Origin: an uncultured Bacteroidales bacterium
GTDB lineage: Bacteria > Bacteroidota > Bacteroidia > Bacteroidales > Bacteroidaceae
DNA: 64,000 nt
Assembly (NCBI GenBank): GCA_902786925.1
Contig: CADAEK010000003.1
Span: 1-64,000, forward strand
Direction of reading: 5' to 3'
Shown here: piece by piece, positions 60,172 to 64,000 of the stretch
Layout of the letters: every line of letters starts with the position of its first letter
Numbering within the stretch: the first letter of the stretch is position 1
Notes under the pieces: model-generated
Told to the model about the DNA's origin: nothing
The model's database searches: none
The model's input: only the letters and a program-made list of their open reading frames with translations
Translations under genes and position numbers: made by a program

Positions 60172-60179
60172 TACTTTTG
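60172..60179 (+). promoter_or_regulatory. -7 promoter box of the DUF3127 gene
   Basis: TACTTTTG matches TAnnTTTG, 40 bases before the ATG, divergent from the dnaN promoter. Confidence 0.65.
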
Positions 60180-60219
60180 TGGCTGATTTTAATGAATGTA
60201 TAACAATAAATAACAAAAT

Positions 60220-60633
60220 ATGGAATTTACAGGAAGAATCATCGAGGCCCTGGAGCCAAGAAGCGGTATGTCAGCCAGAACTGGCAACCCATGGAAAATG
60301 CAAGATTTCGTGATTGAGGAGACAGTGGGCCAGTTCCCCAAGAGAATGGTTTTTAACGTCTTCGGTGAAGATAACTTGAACCGTTTCAACATACAGAAAG
60401 GCCAAGAATTGACCGTATCTTTCGATATCAACGCTCGCGAATACAACGGACGTTGGTACAATGACATACGTGCATGGAACGTCGTTGCTGCTCAGCCTGC
60501 AGCCGCACCCGCCGCTCAGCCAGCAGCTGCCGCAACAGCCGCTGCTCCATTCCCTCCGGCACAGCCAGCTGCGCCTGCACAGGCAAACGCATTTGAGGCT
60601 GCTCCAGACGAGTCAAGCGACCTGCCTTTCTAA
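60220..60633 (+). CDS. DUF3127 OB-fold protein resembling single-stranded DNA-binding protein
   Basis: The 137-residue protein has a compact N-terminal beta domain (about residues 1-90: MEFTGRIIEALEPRSGMSAR, then FVIEETVGQFPKRMVFNVFG and LTVSFDINAREYNGRWYNDI), matching DUF3127, with an SSB-like OB-fold look. A Pro/Ala/Gln-rich linker (about 92-128) leads to the acidic tip DESSDLPF, close to the SSB C-terminal peptide D-D-D-I-P-F that recruits repair and replication partners. It sits divergently from dnaN. It may bind ssDNA or a partner protein; no activity is known to me. A bidirectional terminator follows. Confidence 0.85.
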   Translation: MEFTGRIIEALEPRSGMSARTGNPWKMQDFVIEETVGQFPKRMVFNVFGEDNLNRFNIQKGQELTVSFDINAREYNGRWYNDIRAWNVVAAQPAAAPAAQPAAAATAAAPFPPAQPAAPAQANAFEAAPDESSDLPF

Positions 60634-60654
60634 TTAAGGCGACAGTATAACAAA

Positions 60655-60698
60655 CAAAAGCCCCCGAACATTCTTTCACAGATGTTCGGGGGCTTTTG
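60655..60698. terminator. Bidirectional terminator between DUF3127 and DUF2264 genes
   Basis: A perfect 17-bp stem (CAAAAGCCCCCGAACAT and its complement) with a 10-base loop; the A-rich and T-rich ends serve both strands. Confidence 0.9.
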
Positions 60699-60716
60699 CT
60701 ATTACTACGGATGAGC

Positions 60717-62060
60717 TTATTCCCAATAGAGAATCTCCCTGTTAATGTTCCACTTATGGTCCTTGGGGAAGTCATCTCCTTCCCATGCCTTCTTGCTGGT
60801 CCACTTCTCGGCAGGGTCAGTCCAGAAAGGATCTGTAGCAGGGAGTCCAAGTGGCATGAATGCCAATGAGGTCATGTAGAGCGAACCATTGTTGGTATAC
60901 CAGTCTGCAACATTAGGATGTGAACCCACAAAGCCGATGGTCAGGAAACCGCCTGAATTGTAGTTGTGACTCTTCTGCTTGGCGTTCTTGAGAGGGTTCT
61001 CTACTTGACCATAGAACATACGGTTAGCCACGGCCGTAATGGCGGCACGCACCTGGCCGTTGTGCAGCTCCTGTGGCAGCTGTTTTCGCCATGCCAACTG
61101 TGCTAATGGCTGAAGCACTGCCATACGGTAAGGGATGCTTCGTCCGACCACTGGGAACGTGCCTTCAGGCGAGATAAAGCGTTCCAAGATGACTGACCAC
61201 TTCTGCATGCGCTTACGCACTTCCTGCATGCGGTTTTTAGCAGTGTTGCGCTTTCCGTCGGTAGCACGAATAAGGTAGCTATTGCCTCCCTGACGGGCAC
61301 TAATCATCTCCAGACACTCCAGATACATAGGCTGGATAACAAACGAGTTGTAGTAGTCGAAGGCGAAAGATGGCCCATCACTGTAGATACCGTCACCAAT
61401 GTACCACTCCTCCACTTTGCTCATGGCGGTCTTGATACGGAAGGCATCATAGTCGGCACCTACATACATCAGGAAGCTCTCTTCCATGCCTACAAAAAGG
61501 AACCAGTTGGTGTAAGGTGGGTCATAGCGACGCAAGCCCTTGATTTCCTTGATATAAAGCTCTTTGGTTTCTTTTGGAAGTGGCACCCAAAGAGAGTCAT
61601 AACCACGATAGAGACCTTCTACCACATAGGCTCCGTCCACCAAGGTTTGTCCACCATTTTCCCATCCGAGACGGTCTGGCGACTTTGGATCGACAGCGTT
61701 GATGATAGCCTTGCGTGTCCACTCACGCAACTGCTTGCGTTTTGCAGATTCGGGCGTGTCGTCGTCGGGAAGATTAAGCCATGGGGCCAAACCTGCCAAC
61801 AAGCGACCAAAGGCTTCCATATAGGCAACTTTCTTGTCGCGCTTATCCCATGTAGGAGAAAGCTCCAGATTGGTGCAGCCACCTGCGGTGTCCATCACCT
61901 GCTGCAGTTTTCCTTCTGCCATGTTCCGCATCACGGGTTCTGCCATCTGATACATGATGTCCACCCATACTTCGCGGTCTGTCTTTTGTTTGTTCTTCGG
62001 CGCGGCAAACGTGCTCATGCAGGCACACACCAAAGCCATAGTCAAAGCAAATTTCTTCAT
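60717..62060 (-). CDS. Exported DUF2264 protein
   Basis: The 447-residue product has a signal peptide (MKKFALTMALVCACMSTFAA) and a DUF2264 fold, an alpha-barrel like that of polysaccharide-related enzymes. Typical segments are MEAFGRLLAGLAPWL, DPKSPDRLGWENGGQ, NNWFLFVGMEE-like NWFLFVGMEESFLM, WYIGDGIYSDGPSFAFDYYN and VVGRSIPYRM. Related proteins occur in glycan-utilisation loci, but no activity can be assigned here. It may be cotranscribed with the lipoprotein gene 63 bases upstream. Confidence 0.88.
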   Translation of the reverse strand: MKKFALTMALVCACMSTFAAPKNKQKTDREVWVDIMYQMAEPVMRNMAEGKLQQVMDTAGGCTNLELSPTWDKRDKKVAYMEAFGRLLAGLAPWLNLPDDDTPESAKRKQLREWTRKAIINAVDPKSPDRLGWENGGQTLVDGAYVVEGLYRGYDSLWVPLPKETKELYIKEIKGLRRYDPPYTNWFLFVGMEESFLMYVGADYDAFRIKTAMSKVEEWYIGDGIYSDGPSFAFDYYNSFVIQPMYLECLEMISARQGGNSYLIRATDGKRNTAKNRMQEVRKRMQKWSVILERFISPEGTFPVVGRSIPYRMAVLQPLAQLAWRKQLPQELHNGQVRAAITAVANRMFYGQVENPLKNAKQKSHNYNSGGFLTIGFVGSHPNVADWYTNNGSLYMTSLAFMPLGLPATDPFWTDPAEKWTSKKAWEGDDFPKDHKWNINREILYWE

Positions 62061-62123
62061 AATAGGTTATTCATTAGAGGTTTTTCTTCTATTTCGATGT
62101 CATATCACCACATACGGGCTCGG

Positions 62124-62714
62124 TCAGTTATAACGTTCAAACTCTGTCATAAACTCACCGTTCATCAGCACAAGGCTATCCGATGTCAACTGCATGATTT
62201 CGAACGTGTCAACCACGGCAGGAGCCTCATCTCCGATTCGCTTGGGCACATGGAGCAGCAACTGTCCAGCCCGCACCTCCCAAGAGTCATAATCAATGGT
62301 CATATTATAGGTTGCTGCCCGGCCGCCTGAGTTCAGCTCTAGGCTCTGCTCGCGACCATCTGCTCCACGCTGTGACCACAAGTGCTGCAACGAAGTGAGG
62401 TTGACTGCTACGGAGGCAAAAATATCTTCATCGGACACGTTGTAAACCACCTGCACTTCATCACCCACGCGAACACCACCCATCACAGCCTGCCCTGGCA
62501 CACGGATATAGACGGTGTCGCCATCATCACCAAGGAACTCCATCACATTCATGCTTGAGCCCTCGCCAATGGTGCCATGTGCCTCAACGATGCTTGGTAT
62601 CTCATCCAACACACGTATTTCCACAGGCGGTTTCTGTGGTTCCTTTTTCTTCTCTTCACACGAAAAGAAGGCAAGCGCAACAAATGCCATTAAAGCAATC
62701 GAAATCTTATTCAT
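62124..62714 (-). CDS. Lipoprotein, possibly lipocalin-like
   Basis: The 196-residue lipoprotein has Cys near residue 19 (LAFFSCEEKKKEP). The first part (about residues 45-105) reads like a small beta domain (IGEGSSMNVMEFLGDDGDTV, VMGGVRVGDEVQVVYNV). The second part (LTSLQHLWSQRGADGREQSL, then WEVRAGQLLLHVPKR and DTFEIMQLTSDSLVLMN) matches the strand order of Bacteroidota lipocalin-like lipoproteins. Function is unknown. Confidence 0.65.
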   Translation of the reverse strand: MNKISIALMAFVALAFFSCEEKKKEPQKPPVEIRVLDEIPSIVEAHGTIGEGSSMNVMEFLGDDGDTVYIRVPGQAVMGGVRVGDEVQVVYNVSDEDIFASVAVNLTSLQHLWSQRGADGREQSLELNSGGRAATYNMTIDYDSWEVRAGQLLLHVPKRIGDEAPAVVDTFEIMQLTSDSLVLMNGEFMTEFERYN

Positions 62715-62739
62715 GGTAAACTTCTATGACTTGATGTTG

Positions 62740-62747
62740 CAAAGATA
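62740..62747 (-). promoter_or_regulatory. -7 promoter box of the lipoprotein gene
   Basis: The minus strand reads TATCTTTG, matching TAnnTTTG, 25 bases before the start. Confidence 0.6.
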
Positions 62748-62876
62748 GCACATATTTTCTCGGCAACGACACTTTTTCCGAAAAGTTTTTCGTGGGATGC
62801 TCTACTTTCAGCTTTTACATTCAATTCGCCTATTACTTCGCTCCTACGGACGAAACAGAATAGCACCCCTACGCCG

Positions 62877-62958
62877 ACACCCTGCGCGTAATTAATTGCG
62901 CACCCTGCACAATAAAATATGCGCACCCTGCGCGTTAATACACGTGCAGGGTGCGCAC
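62877..62958. repeat. Palindrome array 5: CACCCTG heptamers on a 23-bp grid
   Basis: CACCCTG occurs at 62878, 62901 and 62924, and its complement CAGGGTG at 62947, all exactly 23 bp apart. The 16-base segments between them are partly palindromic and AT-rich in the middle with GCG-type ends. Units extend to imperfect palindromes such as GCGCA-CCC-TGCGC. It lies between the lipoprotein gene and ddh. A repeat GGGCCTA (twice, 9-bp spacing) follows at about 62965-62981. Confidence 0.85.
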
Positions 62959-62999
62959 TATAGAGGGCCTACAAGGGCCTAAATTGCATCCTCAGAAGC

Positions 63000-63899
63000 T
63001 TAGACAAGGTGACGGATGAGTTCCTCCTTATCACCACACAGCATGTCGATGACAGGAATCTCAATCATTGTGTAAGCACCTGGCTGCTGCTTGAGTGATG
63101 CACGAGCCACATTGACGAGCACCTGAGCCGTAAGCGCAGGGTTGTTAATCTTCATATCGAACTCGAAGAGTTGGTTGTGGGTCTTACCACTAACGCCCTT
63201 GCGAACGAGGTTCACGCCATGACCTACGTCGTTGAGGGCATCTACGCATGGAACCTGCTGCACGTGTGTTTCGTCATTGACGAAGTAAGGGTCAGCCTTG
63301 ATAGCAGCCTCCACAGCCTTGAAATCAGCACCTTCTTCCAGCTCTACATATACCATGCGGCGGTGAATGCCTGTGCCTACAGGAATCGTCATAGAAAGGG
63401 CATCCTTCACGCCATCAATGGCACGCACAGCCACAGAGTGACCCATTGAACGGCCTGGACCAAAGTTTGTATAGCTTACGCCCTTAGGAGCAAGACTCTC
63501 CATGAGAGAGCGCACAATAGAGTCAGAACCTGGATCCCAACCAGCAGAAATAACAGAAACAGCATTGTTAGCCTTGGCCACAGCGTCAAGCGAACGACGA
63601 AGGTCAACAATCTGGGTGTGGATGTCAAATGAGTCAACAGTGTTGATACCCAAAGCAAGGCACTGCTTTGCATATTCTTCAACCTTACGGGTTGGAGTGG
63701 CAAGAATAGCCACCTGCACATCCTTCAGGTCTGTGATATTCTTTACTACTGGATAGTTGGCCAGTTCAGCAGGCTTGTTGGCTTCGCCGTTGCGACGAAC
63801 CACGCCTACACACTCCATGTCCTCAGAAGCCTCAATAGCCTCGAGTGCATACTTTCCAATGTTGCCATAACCTACGATGGCGGCACGAATCTTTGTCAT
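63000..63899 (-). CDS. ddh: meso-Diaminopimelate D-dehydrogenase
   Basis: The 299-residue enzyme makes meso-diaminopimelate in one reductive amination step from tetrahydrodipicolinate, bypassing several steps of the lysine pathway. The N-terminus is KIRAAIVGYGNIGKYALEAI. The family-specific SAGWDPGSDSIVRSLMESL and FGPGRSMGHSVAVRAIDGVK follow, with GIHRRMVYVELEEGADF and THVQQVPCVDALNDVGHGVN. Length is below that of the Corynebacterium enzyme by about 20 residues, as is common in this phylum. No TAnnTTTG box is seen upstream; three copies of TATAGGT lie there. Confidence 0.94.
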   Translation of the reverse strand: MTKIRAAIVGYGNIGKYALEAIEASEDMECVGVVRRNGEANKPAELANYPVVKNITDLKDVQVAILATPTRKVEEYAKQCLALGINTVDSFDIHTQIVDLRRSLDAVAKANNAVSVISAGWDPGSDSIVRSLMESLAPKGVSYTNFGPGRSMGHSVAVRAIDGVKDALSMTIPVGTGIHRRMVYVELEEGADFKAVEAAIKADPYFVNDETHVQQVPCVDALNDVGHGVNLVRKGVSGKTHNQLFEFDMKINNPALTAQVLVNVARASLKQQPGAYTMIEIPVIDMLCGDKEELIRHLV

Positions 63900-63925
63900 A
63901 ATTTTGTGTTGGTCTAAATAATAAA

Positions 63926-63961
63926 ACCTATAAGTCCTGTTTAACCTATATAATACCTATA
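63926..63961 (-). promoter_or_regulatory. Triple TATAGGT repeat upstream of ddh
   Basis: On the minus strand TATAGGT occurs three times (63926-63932, 63944-63950, 63955-63961), within 63 bases of the ddh start, where no TAnnTTTG box is present. It could be a regulator site or alternative promoter element. Confidence 0.35.
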
Positions 63962-64000
63962 ATTCTTATTATAAAGAAGGGCAGCAACGTGCATGTTGCT

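Noticed and set aside
60108-60220. Replication origin next to dnaN
   Set aside because: No dnaA, no DnaA-box cluster and no AT-rich unwinding region were recognised; dnaN is often unlinked from dnaA in this phylum.

Overview
The window looks like chromosomal DNA of a Bacteroidales bacterium, most likely of the Prevotella group. The evidence is the frequent Bacteroidota-type -7 promoter box TAnnTTTG ahead of genes, families found mainly in this phylum (DUF4292, DUF4419, DUF4835, DUF3127, DUF2851, TPR sensor-regulators with a C-terminal helix-turn-helix-like domain, GlsA/GlsB-type acyltransferases), a CpsB/Wzc/Wza surface-polysaccharide set, and meso-diaminopimelate dehydrogenase. It is mostly an ordinary core-genome segment: about 46 protein genes, two tRNAs, no rRNA, no recognisable insertion sequence, no CRISPR array and no prophage.

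Layout. 1-838 is non-coding apart from a leftward promoter, and holds a palindrome array. 839-7543 (+): HU-like protein, AraC-type regulator, dipeptidyl peptidase III, AlkD-like protein, Fur-family regulator, purA and a TPR membrane regulator. 7710-11124 (+): three secreted proteins, one with DUF4419. 11126-12205 (-): M20 (ArgE-type) deacetylase. 12343-18762 (+): ECF sigma factor with a translationally overlapping membrane anti-sigma candidate, then a second palindrome array, a second TPR membrane regulator and an outer-membrane beta-barrel protein. 18969-26502: glycyl-tRNA synthetase, FKBP lipoprotein, asd (-), a CPA2 antiporter, a LolD-type ATPase and a CvfB-like RNA-binding protein. 26850-30672 (-): an overlapping three-gene envelope operon (TPR protein, DUF4292 lipoprotein, EnvC-like LytM protein). 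30841-35149: dGTPase-like protein, nucleoside kinase (-), Na/Pi cotransporter. 35275-35477: tRNA-Arg(CCU) and tRNA-Trp(CCA). 35748-39122: an 1124-residue secreted protein with three related domains. 39414-43924: DUF2851 (-), dapB, lepB, wbqC-like. 43932-48018 (-): tyrosine phosphatase, tyrosine autokinase and polysaccharide export lipoprotein. 48215-52621 (+): two acyltransferases likely making glycine lipids, a CoA-transferase and exonuclease III. 52657-60108 (-): a six-gene run from dnaN to a TPR/degenerate-protease protein. 60220-63899: an SSB-like DUF3127 protein, then DUF2264, a lipoprotein and ddh on the minus strand.

The least explained signal is not a gene. Five intergenic arrays of short palindromes (about 657-723, 14012-14078, 26623-26723, 39287-39351 and 62877-62958) have different sequences but nearly the same geometry. 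A 7-bp block alternates with a 16- or 17-bp palindrome, giving a fixed repeat of 23 bp (24 bp in one array). Two arrays are near-identical inverted copies 13 kb apart. Three arrays with different palindromes share a heptamer close to CACCCTG. A separate pair of related long hairpin elements flanks lepB.

All functional calls come from reading motifs and architecture by eye; no database search was run. Start codons were often moved downstream of the longest open frame where a promoter box, an ATG next to a signal peptide, or a neighbouring stop made this more plausible.
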